From Bidens hawaiensis (Eukaryota > Streptophyta > Magnoliopsida > Asterales > Asteraceae), in contig JAIQDT010000231.1 of assembly GCA_021521415.1 (NCBI GenBank), positions 248,001-312,000 on the forward strand: 64,000 nt of DNA, read 5' to 3'. The notes under the pieces were generated by a model. The model was given only the letters and a program-made list of their open reading frames with translations. It had not been told where the DNA came from and searched no databases. Within the stretch, counting starts at the first letter, position 1; each line of letters begins with the position of its first letter. The position numbers and the translations under genes were made by a program. Positions 24,311 through 35,160 of the stretch are shown piece by piece.

Positions 24311-24876
24311 TGTTGAATTTTGTGATTTATTTAATCACAAAACCTTCAAACCACAAAACCAATTTCCAATCAAATTTATTGTCGCGAATCAGATTATCGT
24401 AACAAAATTAAACCTTTGTTCTTCACCCGAACAAATCCGCGTCTGCCTTGCTTGAATAGAACCTGCGAATCTTGTTGAAACAACACAAACACGAACAAAT
24501 TCCTTGTGTTCAATCTACAACCCTCGTCTCGCCGCTCGAACACAACCCGGTTGTTCTTGGTTCGTTCCTCCTGTGATCATGGGTTATTCTCATATTGAAT
24601 TAAACACCAGAGAATATTTGACACGACTCACCAATTTTATTAATCAAGAAATTAACTCAAAACTTGATCAATTCTCTATTAACCCTTACATGAATTCTTT
24701 GAGGTTATATAGAGGCTCGATTACAATTAAATAAAACACAAACTTCTATTTATCTAATAAATAAAATAGATAATATCTCTAATTTTAATAATTAATTAAT
24801 TAATGATATCAATCCATTAGCTCGAACCGACCCCACCTTACCGACCCATAACTCGGTTTGGGTATTAACACCAACA
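24311..24876 (-). mobile_element. Solo or truncated copia-type LTR
   Basis: The ends are TGTTG...CAACA. In - orientation it starts TGTTGGTGTTAATACCC, like many copia LTRs, and has a TATA box (CTCTATATAACC at about 24706-24717). Length is 566 bp. The flanks CAAAA and ACATC do not match, so no TSD is visible. A recombinant or truncated LTR is likely. Confidence 0.6.
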
Positions 24877-26350
24877 ACATCTGTCATTTATAATGAAAAA
24901 CGATACTTTTTTCACATCTATATTCTACTGTTTAATATAACTACATTACTTTAAGAACAAGTTTTTTTACCCGCGCTTCGCCGCGGAGGCGTGTATTTGA
25001 GAGAGCAACCAATGCTAAAACATCAACTCCACTGCGTTGAAAGGTTAAAGACGACGAAAACTAACTCAAGGATAAAGAAGACGAAAACTAAAAGATTTTT
25101 TTTCTTAATGGTTTAATTCATTAAAACACATATCAAACAACTTTTACACCATAATTAATATCTTGTAAAATTAAACTTGTATTTTGCATATGTGCAACAT
25201 ATTTAGCAAACATACACGCAAATTTGAATATTATATTTAACACAATCTCAATGAAACTGTCCAATAAAAACTTAATAAAAAAAAAACTAATTTTGCTGCA
25301 CTCAACACAGCCACCACGGCTCACCCGCCACCAACGGTTCCAAACTGGAAACCGGAAACGATAGATGATCGTCATCATAGGCTTAGACACATGATCGTCA
25401 TCATAGGCTCAGGCACATGATCATCATATCCCACTATCAACACAAATCCACCACTAAGGGGTTCTAATCTAAACTCGGCAACGTAGATGATCATCCTCGT
25501 TCCGATTATCATCGTCAAATATATGATCGTCATAGCCGTAGACAACCAAAACGACAAAAACACAGAGTAACAAATGGCGGCGTGAACTATAGACTACAAT
25601 AGGCAGCCACAAACATCCACTGCCACAACAAATCCACCGCTACCAAGGGTTTCGAATCAAAACCCGGCAACGATAGACCACGGATTCCTTACAGGTGGCC
25701 TCTCCGTCCACCCGACCACCGCCGCCACTACAACACCACCGCCGCTTAGGGTTTCATAACAGAAACCGGCAATGGTAGACGAAGCACGTACCCCATCCCG
25801 GGTAAACGGCCAACAACAAAACCACCATTAAAAGAACAATAAGAGGCCATCAACAACGCTACCTAGGGTTTCAAAACAGAACCCGACAACAGTGTTGGTA
25901 AACCACACAATCGCCCACCGGAACCCCACGGTAAGCATTCCACACCAAGGTAGCATAATCAAATGACCACCGTCAACGGAACACCCTCGCTACCATATGC
26001 GGCATCGTGCGACCGATGAAAACAGGAATCCGATGACTCGCTACCTAGACGCCGTTGAATTGCCGCCGGTAACGACATCCGTAATGTCTGTCTTTGTAAG
26101 TGTGAATAGAATATGTGCATAACAAATATCACCAGAGAAAAATTAACCCAGACAGACTTGGTATGTGTGAATGACCGTATGACAACACGTTTAAGATAAC
26201 AGGTGAGGTTTAAAATGTCTGCTATTATACACGCGTCGGAATCTTAGGAAATACATTATTTTTTTAGTGGTTGTAAGACAACAATTTCATAAATAGTGAA
26301 TTGTGAGAGAAGGGCACCTTTTCCCTTTTAATATACATATAATATGTAGC
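24877..26350 (-). mobile_element. Helitron-like non-autonomous sequence (tentative)
   Basis: Near the left edge the - strand carries CCGCGGCGAAGCGCGGG (24970-24986), a GC hairpin like those ahead of plant Helitron 3' ends, but the following CTTG does not fit CTRR. Near the right edge the - strand starts with an A/T-rich TATATTAAAAGGG-type segment like Helitron 5' ends, without a clean TC. The interior (25270-26100) has repeated blocks of 'ccggcaacgatagatgatcgtcatcat' type and no transposase. Confidence 0.35.
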
Positions 26351-27262
26351 TAAAATATATTTTAGACCAAAATTTTCATTTTTCAAATTTATTGTTTTAG
26401 GCCAATATTTTTCACAGACAATTCAAAAGTACATGTAAAAACAAACAAGCCCAGCCAAACTTAGACCATACAAAGGAAAACTGAAAAAAAAAAAAATCTC
26501 TAGATCACAATTATGATGCTCGTAATTGAGACTCGCTCTTAATATTTTAAATTTCTTTACACTAATAACAATAATAATAAATACTCATAATAATAATAAT
26601 AATAATAAAAATAATAATAATAATAACAATTTGATTACACTTTAAAAAATTATTTCACAATTCAAGCTGTTGATAAAAAACATTTCCTACAATTAGGTTT
26701 CCAGGTTTAAAAATATTACATAAATCTCAGGAAAGAAAGAATGCACGAATCTTGCCATACAACACCTACCAGTCCCATATCTCTCCATCTACTATGCCAT
26801 TGCCGACTGACCGTATCCATTTGCTTCATTACTTCCTGCTTGTTGCTCTTCTTTCTTCCTCTTCAAAACAATGAACCATGTTATAGCTTCACATTAAACT
26901 GTAATAACCGCCAAAGAACTAATTATGCCAGTGTATGCATTCTTCCATTTCAATTCTCAGGGTCCAAGATTTCGAGTTCCTCATAGACGTTGTAGATGCT
27001 CAAGATAATTACGATATATCCAATACCGCGGTAGTAAATGTTCCAGTAGAGTCAGTATTTGTTGTCTGGTTTAGGCCTCAAAAGTAAAACCTACAAATTT
27101 TACAACCAAACCGTTAGTTTAAACCAATATTTTACAAATTTAATGGATTTGGATATTCTTGAATAACAAATGGTTTTAAATATTTTGATTTCACTACTAA
27201 CGCATTTGAGTTTGAATATTGTGTAACTTGTGAAAGATACTATCTAGAGTCATTGTGTTGGT
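26351..27262. other. AT-rich spacer with (AAT)n microsatellite and possible exon scrap
   Basis: An AAT/AATA microsatellite occupies about 26563-26628. At 26809-27087 a short frame starting MPLPTDRIHLLHY is followed by a splice-like CTCAG (about 26955-26960). A second open stretch near 26963-27087 includes FLIDVVDAQDNYDISN in one frame. It could be a captured gene fragment; I do not recognise it. The rest shows nothing. Confidence 0.3.
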
Positions 27263-27904
27263 TGTTATAGACGTAGGGTAGTAAAACTACCCGCGAACCA
27301 AGGAATACCCTCGCGGGTCTCCTACATAATCCGCGGATTACCATTGAGCATCCATCGAGGAAATCCGCGGATCACATAAGGGACCTCAAACATGCAAAGC
27401 CCTCATATGATATGGAAGAGCAATTGTAACAAATACTTCTAGAAAATTATTCCAACATTCCCTGATAGCGACATCAACCAATAAAAGGATAACAGCCGGA
27501 CAACCTGGTAACCGCCCCAAACGGAGCCAGGCTGTCATGTCCTATAGACGTGCGACACGTGTCCATTCAGGTAGATATGGAATATCTTGATAGTGACAAC
27601 TCCACCAATCACCATCCGTCTATCCCCGGCTATAATACTCAAATCATCTTCAAGAGGAATTCATTCACTGACACACGATCAAAGAAATTACTTGTATCTC
27701 GTACTTTATTATCCACAGTATAGTACTTATTCTCATGCCGGAGGGTAGTTACGGGAATACCCCCCATCGCATCCTTCCCATGACGACACTCACGGTGTTT
27801 GTTTTGTAGGGAATTGATCGGAATCTGATCTCATCAGGCAGGTAGTACACCCACACTTGGGGAAATATAGATTCGGACTATCCGGTTCGATCTGTGCTTC
27901 TTCA
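27263..27904 (+). repeat. 5' LTR of the Tat-like element
   Basis: The right edge is fixed by the PBS at 27905. The left edge is inferred from TGTTATAGACG. It contains a G-box palindrome GACACGTGTC (about 27552-27561), a CCAAT-like CACCAATCACC and a TATA-like GGCTATAATACTC (about 27627). No partner LTR is visible for confirmation. Confidence 0.6.
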
Positions 27905-27918
27905 TTGGCGCCATCCGT
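27905..27918 (+). promoter_or_regulatory. Tat-like primer binding site
   Basis: TTGGCGCCATCCG directly follows the CA end of the LTR. It resembles the TTGGCGCCGTC-type PBS of plant Tat elements. The tRNA is not assigned. Confidence 0.6.
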
Positions 27919-27978
27919 TTTTTAAAGCTAGATTTCACGATTTTTTGGAAAGTTTTTGAAGTTTTTGTGGTTTGTCAC

Positions 27979-29184
27979 GATGAGTCAGAACCAACAGTTT
28001 CCTACGATTACTCTGACGAGAGGAAGGCGGACTGAAGGTCCAGGAGGTATGATCTTAGAAAGCGCCAGACAGAGGTACAATCTCGACGAAGTACTCGAAC
28101 TCCGATTCTGGAAGACAGAGCCGGAGAGTTCCCCAGATTCGAGGGTGATGAAACAAGAGTTTGTCACCAATCCAGAACTGGAAAAGCTGTGTTGACTCCC
28201 GAAGAATGTTACCAACAAGAGCAACAAAAGTTGAAGAAGAGTATGATAGAATGGTGAAAAACAATCAGCTACAGGCGAGAACCCTGGTTTATGATTCGCC
28301 ATCAGCTGATCATACGGTGAAGTCAAGTTACTCCAGAAATGGAAGTTGTCGAACAATCAGCTGATCATCAGCAAGGAGGAAGTCGTGATAGAGGTCGTCC
28401 GACCTAGCGGGTCTTATCCCGCAGGGTCGTGTATGATCAGAGTCGTGCTTCCCAAAAGCAAAGAGATTTTACGTATCAAGAAGGGGGATACGCGAGCGAC
28501 GACAGCCGCACACATGGTAAGGAAGGCACTAGTCAAATGCGAACATTAATAAAGCACAATGAATACTGTAGTGATGATGAAGAAGATTTCTCAAAACCTT
28601 AACGGCCGGCTGCGTTTGGTGAGAAGTTAAATTTCATTCCTTGAATCGCTACCGCTCCCTTTAATCCCAAGAAAACTTGGTAAATACAATGGGATGATTG
28701 ATCCAAGTGATCACCTGTTGAATTTTACGTGGTTGGAGGAATTAGTGGTTGGACATTACCCTATTAATCTCACATGATTGCCTTAACTTTGACTGGAGCT
28801 GCGCGTGAGTGGTTCGAGAAGCTCCCAGACGGGAAGATAAAAAGTTGGGATGATCCCTTAGAAATTCTGAATGTTGTACTCCGGGATTACGAGTCCATTG
28901 AAAACTTTATCACCCGATTTAACAACGAATGTTTAAACATTGGTGATATTAGTGAGAACATGTTAAGGGACGCATTCAAACAGAACGTGAGAAGCAATGA
29001 TCTGATTCGCTGCTTAACAGGGAGAGATGGAATGCCCACGACACAGGATGCCATTATGACAGCAACCAAAGTATTCGCAGCTACTGAGAAGCTTTTGGGG
29101 AGGGAAGCGCTGAAAAAGCCTGCTAAACCAGAATTTAAAAGCACCCGCTTTCAAAAAGGAAGAAAGCGGTTCGATATGGTCTAG
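27979..29184 (+). pseudogene. Tat-like gag
   Basis: The probable start is MSQNQQFPTITLTRGRR at 27979, about 75 bases after the PBS. The Retrotrans_gag core is at 28774-29184, with ALTLTGAAREWFEKLPDG, then SWDDPLEI, IENFITRFNNECL and ATEKLLGREALKKP. The coding sequence is broken into at least four frames (near 28195, 28350, 28550 and 28770), so no capsid protein can be made. The nearby Gln/Arg-rich stretch is the usual N-terminal half. Confidence 0.8.
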
Positions 29185-30017
29185 GATTCAACCTCCCAAA
29201 GAGCCTTCCAAACAGTTTGACGTCAGATCACTGATTGGGCAGAAACAAAAAAATTGCGAGAAAGGGAAGCAAGACCAGAAATAGACTCCTCTAAAAAAAA
29301 CTCCATCTGAGATTCTCACAACAGAAAACATTGAGTTCAGAAAGCCACAACCAATGACTCGGCGAGCGCATTTGAATCCAAATAAACATTGTCTATTTCA
29401 TGAAGATATCTGACATGGCATTAATGATTGTGTAAGTTTAAAGGCTGAGATATAGGCCGCGATCAAGTCAGGAAAACTTGAGCGTTGGTTAAAAAACGTT
29501 CATCAAGGCGCACGAAAACAATCTACTCAGGCGGATAAAGGCCCGCCCAAAAAGCAAATCAAGGATCTGAACGTTCACATGATTCGTGCGTCGAAACAAA
29601 CGAACAGAAATTGAAGAAGATGACTGGAAGACTGAGCCAGTGATCTTTCCAAAGATGAAAGGAGGTCCGTGCATGAAACAACCGCTAATTATAACAGCAC
29701 TGTTTGGGCATTATAGATCCCACTACGTCTTTTTGATATCGGGAGCATGTCAGACATCATGTATGAACAATGCTTTGAACAAATTGATGAAAAGGATAAC
29801 GCATGCCTAAAACCAATCCATGCCCCCGCGCCAGGATTCAGATATGAGGTTATGCAACCGCGAGGGGTCATAATGTTTCTAGTCACACTCAGTGATGGAA
29901 CTCATTTGCGGACGAAAGAAGTAGAGTTCCTGGTCCTACCAGCGAAATCCAAGCACGATATAATCCTGGGACAGGAGGCGATAGGAGACTTTGATGCTAA
30001 CCCGTCGACTGCGCATG
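29185..30017 (+). pseudogene. Tat-like gag end and aspartic protease
   Basis: The segment includes HLNPNKHCLFHEDI around 29370-29410, the nucleocapsid-like linker typical of Tat. The protease follows: the Asp motif region near 29735 reads DIGSMSDIMYEQCF, a normal D-[IS]-G-S retropepsin start, and later FLVLPAKSKHDIILG matches the ILG flap end. Several stops lie between 29280 and 29620. The frame ends at the TSD (30013-30017) where the next element inserted; pol resumes at 47914. Confidence 0.75.
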
Positions 30018-30155
30018 TGTAACATCCGTATTTTGAGAATAATAAATAAAAGAGAATTTATTATTTTGTGTGTGTCGTTAATTTGATTGTGTGTATAGAT
30101 GTTTGGATAATATTTGGATTTGGATTGTGAGTGGGTTGTGAGGCCCATAACCCCC

Positions 30156-30163
30156 TATATAAA
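30156..30163 (+). promoter_or_regulatory. LTR TATA box
   Basis: CCTATATAAAC precedes a C-rich leader with CA repeats (about 30198-30220). The partner LTR has the same box at 45994-46002. Confidence 0.6.
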
Positions 30164-30659
30164 CTAAACCCCTCCACCCATTCACCATTTTCATTCTTTC
30201 CACACACACACACACACACCCTAGAACACACACATACACTCTCTCAAGACCCGAATCCAAAACCGGGTTAAAGTAAGGAAGAGTTTAGTGTGTGAGAGTC
30301 TTCAAATAGCAAGAACACGTCCATATCTGAACTCAAACCCGCGAGCAAAAGGTGAGTTATGGTTTAAAAGGTTAAGTTTTGTGGTTGAGTTCGACATGCA
30401 AACTAATAAAACGATATATCGGGTTGTAAGATGTAAGAAAAACTTAAACTTGGTGAGTTATAACCTCAAGGGTGTGTTATAGAACTAAAAGGTGTTATCC
30501 GAACCTTGAAAAAAAAACAGGTATACAAAGTTGGTACAACCCAAAACCTATAAAAAGAGCAGAATCGGGTCCTAAGGAAGAATCTCGGAGGAAAATGGCC
30601 TTAAAATTGTAAAAAACGAAGTAAAAAGGGATTTTTCGTATGAAAAAGAGCTTCGCATC

Positions 30660-30893
30660 GCATGCCATGCGAAATCCAAGAATTTCGCCTCGCACGACAT
30701 GCGAAGCGAAATAAGCATGCGATGCGAAATGGCCATGCGAAGGGAAACCTTCCCATGCAAAGCGAAACCTTTCCATGCGAAGCGAAACTTCCCATGCGAA
30801 GCGAAACCTTACCATGCAAAGTGAAACTTCCCATGCGAAGCGAAATTCCATGCGAAATTCCAAGTGAAATTCAATGCGAAATGGCCATGCGAA
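30660..30893 (+). repeat. GCGAAGCGAAA minisatellite in LTR
   Basis: About ten imperfect 18-20-bp units of CATGCGAAGCGAAACTTCC type. The other LTR has the same array at about 46508-46750 in a different state. Confidence 0.9.
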
Positions 30894-30960
30894 ATTTCAT
30901 GAAATCCATTTTCTGTTGCATTTTTGTTAAAGGACTGTTAATGAAAATAAAATTTTTCCG

Positions 30961-31062
30961 AGCTGACCTGGTCAGCTCAACCCCAGCCAGGGGCTCTGCC
31001 CCTTGGACCCTGCTAGGGGCTGTCGCCCCTAGATTCCGCTACCAGGGGCGCTGCCCCCAGAC
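30961..31062. repeat. Cluster of short GC-rich hairpins in LTR
   Basis: AGCTGACCTGGTCAGCT (30961-30977) is a near-perfect palindrome. Three GGGGC...GCCCC hairpins follow: 30987-31006, 31013-31032 and about 31042-31060. The three are kept in the 3' LTR at about 46842-46916. Confidence 0.85.
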
Positions 31063-31457
31063 CCCCGTTAGTTGAGGGTTTCATTAATGTGGGTGTATGA
31101 AGTAGTAGTGTGATAGATAATTGACACTCGTGATGTGTTACACAGTTAGCCGTGCACAACTCAAGAAGGGGATTACTATTAACGGTGAACGAAACAGGAT
31201 CCAGGTGAGTTCTAGCCCCTTTATCTGTTATGCTTTCGGGGCTGTGTGCATACTCCTATGTGATAGTTAATACATTTACTTAATTGATAAGTGTATGATA
31301 CGCGTATGACTATGTATTGAATGCTATTACTGTATGATGATTGTATGAATGAGCATGTATATATATTATATACATAAGACAGGTAAAGTATGCACGTATG
31401 ATAAATGTATGGATGATTGACGAGATAGGTATGGTTATATGGTTATTCGAGGCAGAA

Positions 31458-31617
31458 GGGACCAGACCCCTATAATATTTGTGATGTTAGGGACCATACC
31501 CTTATAATATCTGTGATGTTTGGGACCAGACCCTTATAATATTTATGATGTTAGGGACAAGACCCTTATAATATCTGTGATGTTAGGGACCAGACCCTTA
31601 CAATATCTGTGATGTAT
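31458..31617 (+). repeat. 32-bp tandem repeat, five units
   Basis: The unit AGGGACCAGACCCTTATAAT + ATCTGTGATGTT is repeated five times. The 3' LTR (about 47314-47442) has four units. Confidence 0.95.
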
Positions 31618-32094
31618 AATGTAGAATAGCTTACGGTATACCATAGGGTTTTATGAAACAAAGTATGTAGGTACGTATGCATGTATGTTAAGTATGTATA
31701 GAGAAAGTAATAGTAAGTAAGATATGAATACGTATCTTCGGATGTGTATGGGTGAGAATATCAATGTAATGTATGTTAATTGATTAACTAGAACTCACTT
31801 AGCGTAGCTAACTTTTAGTATGCACGCAGGCAAATAGGTTGAGGTAGCTGGCTTGAGGAGGGACACATGGCATGAACTGAAGAGACTGGTATCCACGATG
31901 AAGTTTCATGACTGTTTTAATTAATGTTTATGAAAAGACAATTTGTATGTTAAGACAAAAATGAATGTTTTGTAATGTGATGTTTGAAGTTTTAAATTAT
32001 TCCGTGAAGTTTTAATTAACTATGATATTTAGAATTGTGTTTATGAGTAAATCCAACACCAAAGTAGGGATTCTGGGAATGGGACCTTACAAGT

Positions 32095-32106
32095 TGGTAT
32101 CAGAGC
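32095..32106 (+). promoter_or_regulatory. PBS, initiator tRNA-Met type
   Basis: TGGTATCAGAGC starts three bases after the 5' LTR, the standard initiator-Met PBS of chromoviruses. Confidence 0.93.
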
Positions 32107-32289
32107 ATAAGTTCGAGTGAGTAAGCATCCTTCATGCTTAAACTCGAACAGAGAATGGGACTTAGGGAAGAAATGAAAGAAGATGCCAGTCCAAGAATGC
32201 CATGTGTCTCCCAAGAAAGCTTAGAAAGTAATCATCTTATATAGACCACGTGTTACCCAAGGGAGTCGCATGAGTTGCCGTGGTAGACC
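32107..32289 (+). other. Leader between PBS and gag
   Basis: Untranslated leader with no long ORF. It contains a local duplication of an AGACCA(C/T)GTGTTACCCAAG block (about 32240 and 32285). Confidence 0.6.
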
Positions 32290-34041
32290 ATGTGTTACCC
32301 AAGTACCCCTGAGGAACCAATCCACGAGTCTGAGGAAGAGAAAAGCATGACAGTGCGGGATGAAGGGCAGCAACTCGACCCTGCTATCCAAGCTGCTATT
32401 ACTCAGGCAGTAGCTGCTACGATGCAGAATCACCAACAAGAAAGGTCAACCGCAAGCCATATAGGAACTGTTGAGAAGACTGGGGAGGGTAGTAAGAAAG
32501 ATGAAGAGACTTAGAGAGAGGAATCGAGTGAAGATCGGTCCGTGAAGGTCAATGATGGTAAGAGAAGCCGAGGTGGGTGCAGTTACAGGTTGTTTAAGGG
32601 TTGTGACCCGCCAAAACTATCTGGTACAGGGGACGCAATCGTCACTCTCCAATGGATAACCGCAATGGACAAGGTTATCCGAATTAGCGAGTGTCGCCCC
32701 GGCCAAGCAGTGGGTTTTGCTACCTAGTCATTTGGGGATGAAGCTATGTTTTGGTGGGAGACGGTTGAGCAAAGGAAGACCGCTGTTGAGATCAAGGCCT
32801 TGAAGTTGAAGGACCTGAAGGAAATGGTTATGAAGAAATTCTGTGCAGATGCTTAAGTTGAGAGAGCGAATATGAAGTTCCTAAATTTGAGGGCGGGGAA
32901 AATGACACACCGCGAGTACACCACTGAATTTAACCATATGTCTAGACTAGTGCCCGAAATGGTGAACACTGAAGCGAAGAGGATCAAGTGCTACTTGAGG
33001 GGACTGCCACAAAATATCCACACCTTTGTCCGGGCTAGTAAACCTGCTACTTTTGATTCTGCTGTCGAACTTGCAGAAATGGTTTATGATGACCTGGTTG
33101 TGGATGATGTGGTGGTGGAAGAGCAGAAGGAGAAGAAGTGGGTTGCTCCTGCCAAGCAACCTGGTACTCAAATGTGGAATCCCAGGGATAAGAAACAGAA
33201 GGTGTGGGAGAAAAAATCATGCAAGACTTGTGGGAAAATGCACGGTGGTGATTGCAAGTGGGGTAAGAGTAGCGATGTGTTCAGCAAGTGTGGGAAGGCC
33301 CATGGAGAGGAATGCAGGCAAGGGTCGAATGCCTGTTATAAATGTGGAAAAGTGGGGCATTACGCGAATGAATGTAACGCGAAACCCGCCTGTTACAAAT
33401 GTGGAAAGACGGGTCAAATGGCAAGGGAGTGCACTGATGGTGAAGTTGGGGGAAGCGGCAAGAAGGATGCCAAGCAGGCTAGGCCATGGACCAGAGCCTA
33501 CATGTTGACCCAAGAACAAGCCAAACAAATCCCGAGTGTCGTGACAGGTACATTTTTAGTAAACAGTATTTCCGCTTCCGTATTGTTTGACTCAGGTGCG
33601 ACTAGGAGTTTTGTAGCTACCTCATTTTGTAAGGAAGCGAGGATGAAATGTTATCGTGTGCTTGAAACTTTTATGGTAGAGACCGCTAACGAGGCCTCAG
33701 TTAAGATTATGAGAATGGTTAATAGTTGTAAGATAGAGTTGGAAGGACATGAATTCCCTGTTACCCTGTACGTGATGACCTTAGGAGGATTTGATGTAGT
33801 CCTGGGGATGGATTGGGTGTCCGAAGTCGAAGCCCAGATAGTATGTAAGAGCAGATTGATAAGACTAAGGTCGTTGGATGGCGATACAGTAACGGTTTAT
33901 GGTGATAAAGAAAGTTCAGGGCTTAACGTCATTTCGATGATCAAAGCCGAAGGTTTGTTAAGGCGAGGGTGCAGTTCCTACCTGCCGTATGTTGTAAAAG
34001 CTACAGCTGAGACGAAAGAAGTGAAAGACGTTCCGAGATGA
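32290..34041 (+). pseudogene. Gag-protease of the chromodomain element
   Basis: One frame from 32290 to 34041, broken by in-frame stops at 32512-32514, 32725-32727 and 32854-32856. Gag features are YRLFKGCDPPKLSGTGD and MTHREYTTEFNHMSRLVPEM. Three CCHC-like knuckles are visible, of which CYKCGKVGHYANEC is canonical; another has Gln in place of the usual His-flanking Gly (CYKCGKTGQMAREC). The retropepsin active site is VLFDSGATRSF (near 33585), with FDVVLGMDWV downstream. Roles are particle assembly and polyprotein cleavage. The frame ends early because the protease-RT linker is deleted. Confidence 0.9.
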
Positions 34042-34353
34042 GAGAATTGATGTCCCAGCTGCAAGAACTCCTCGACAAAGGTTTCATAAGGCCGAGTATT
34101 TCCATGTGGTGCGCACCAGTGTTATTTGTTAAGAAGAAAGATGGGAGCATGAAAATGTGTACTGACTACAGAGAGTTGAATAAGCTCATGGTGAAGAATA
34201 GATATCCGTTGCCACAGATTGATGATTTGTTTGATCAGCTACAAGGTGCAAGCTAGTTCTCGCGAATAGATCTCAGATCGGGTTATCATCAGCTGAAGGT
34301 GAAAGAGGCGGACATCCCTAAGACAACGTTTCGGACAAGGTACGGACACTACG
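34038..34353 (+). pseudogene. RT N-terminal part of the chromodomain element
   Basis: [33 protein letters not shown] and [18 protein letters not shown] are RT fingers/palm motifs. A TAG sits at 34254-34256 just after QLQGAS. Relative to the related element at 38492-41059, about 45 codons of the protease-RT linker (the [12 protein letters not shown] to PYRLAPSE region) are missing, with a frame change. The domain is cut at the TSD CTACG (34349-34353) by the Tekay-like element and continues at 43515. Confidence 0.9.
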
Positions 34354-34854
34354 TGTCACACCCGGCCCTGAGCGGCGGAAACAGCCGGGCGCGCGCGCGT
34401 GGGGATTGATAATTAAGCACGGGCCATTGCAAACATTCAAAGATTTTCATTGCGCATGAAAAGTTTAATACAAATACATTACATTGTTTAAAAATTACAT
34501 AAAAACATCCAAGTATAAAAACTGTTGAAGATTTCCACGCCATATCCCCTTGCGCGGCGGAAACAACCACGCGCATCGAAGGGATAGAACTAAGATCTTC
34601 CAAAAAGCTAGTTTTAGATGTTCAGCGTGAGGTGCTCTAAGTGTGACTCCATGCGCTACTTAGTTATCTCCTGAAAGACACGTAAAAACATTTGAATCAG
34701 TATAAACTGAGTGAGTTCACAAGTTTTAGTAACTTGATAAATCGTATCGCGTCATAAACATAATTCTGATAGCATCATTGAAACACATGCTTAGTAAAAC
34801 ATAGTTCTGAACATAATCTGATAAAAATCGTTCCGCGGTTTACGCGCGAACATT

Positions 34855-35160
34855 TCTGGGAACTGTGCTCGTCTGTGTAAGTGGTGCTGCCACTACGAGC
34901 GAAATAAGTAATACTGTCCCGCGGTTTGGGCGTGGACATATCTGAAAAACCGTGCTCGTCTGTGTAAGTGGCGCTGCCACTATGAGCGAATAATACTGTA
35001 ATACCGTCCCGCGTGTTACGCGCGGACGTTGTGCCGGAAAACAAGGCGCTCGTCTGCGTAAGAGGAGCGACCTCTACGAGTGGGCTCAAACCCATAGTAC
35101 TGCCCCATGACCATACTAGGCACTCGTCTGTGTAAGAGGTGCGACCCCTACGAGTGGGCG
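34855..35160. repeat. Tandem array in LTR: four CTCGTCTG...CTACGAG units
   Basis: Four imperfect units of 70-100 bp each contain CTCGTCTGTGTAAG(T/A)G and a CCACTA(C/T)GAG-type end, separated by CCGCGGTTTACGCGCG-like blocks. The same array is in the other LTR at about 41787-42092. Confidence 0.85.

Larger units (their letters stand above)
30018..32091 (+). repeat. 5' LTR of the chromodomain element
   Basis: 2074 bp, collinear with 45855-47913 (2059 bp). Differences are scattered, and one unit of a 32-bp tandem repeat is gained or lost. Confidence 0.95.

Noticed and set aside
30495..30863. Overlapping ORFs rich in FAWEVSL/MRRF repeats
   Set aside because: They are six-frame readings of the GCGAAGCGAAA minisatellite.
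31458..31617. 32-bp direct repeats reminiscent of a CRISPR array
   Set aside because: Units are directly adjacent without spacers, lie in a plant LTR and recur in the partner LTR, so they are a plain tandem repeat.
34775..35095. 106-codon ORF present twice (also 41707-42027)
   Set aside because: It is duplicated because both LTRs are near-identical; it lies over the tandem array and has no protein features.
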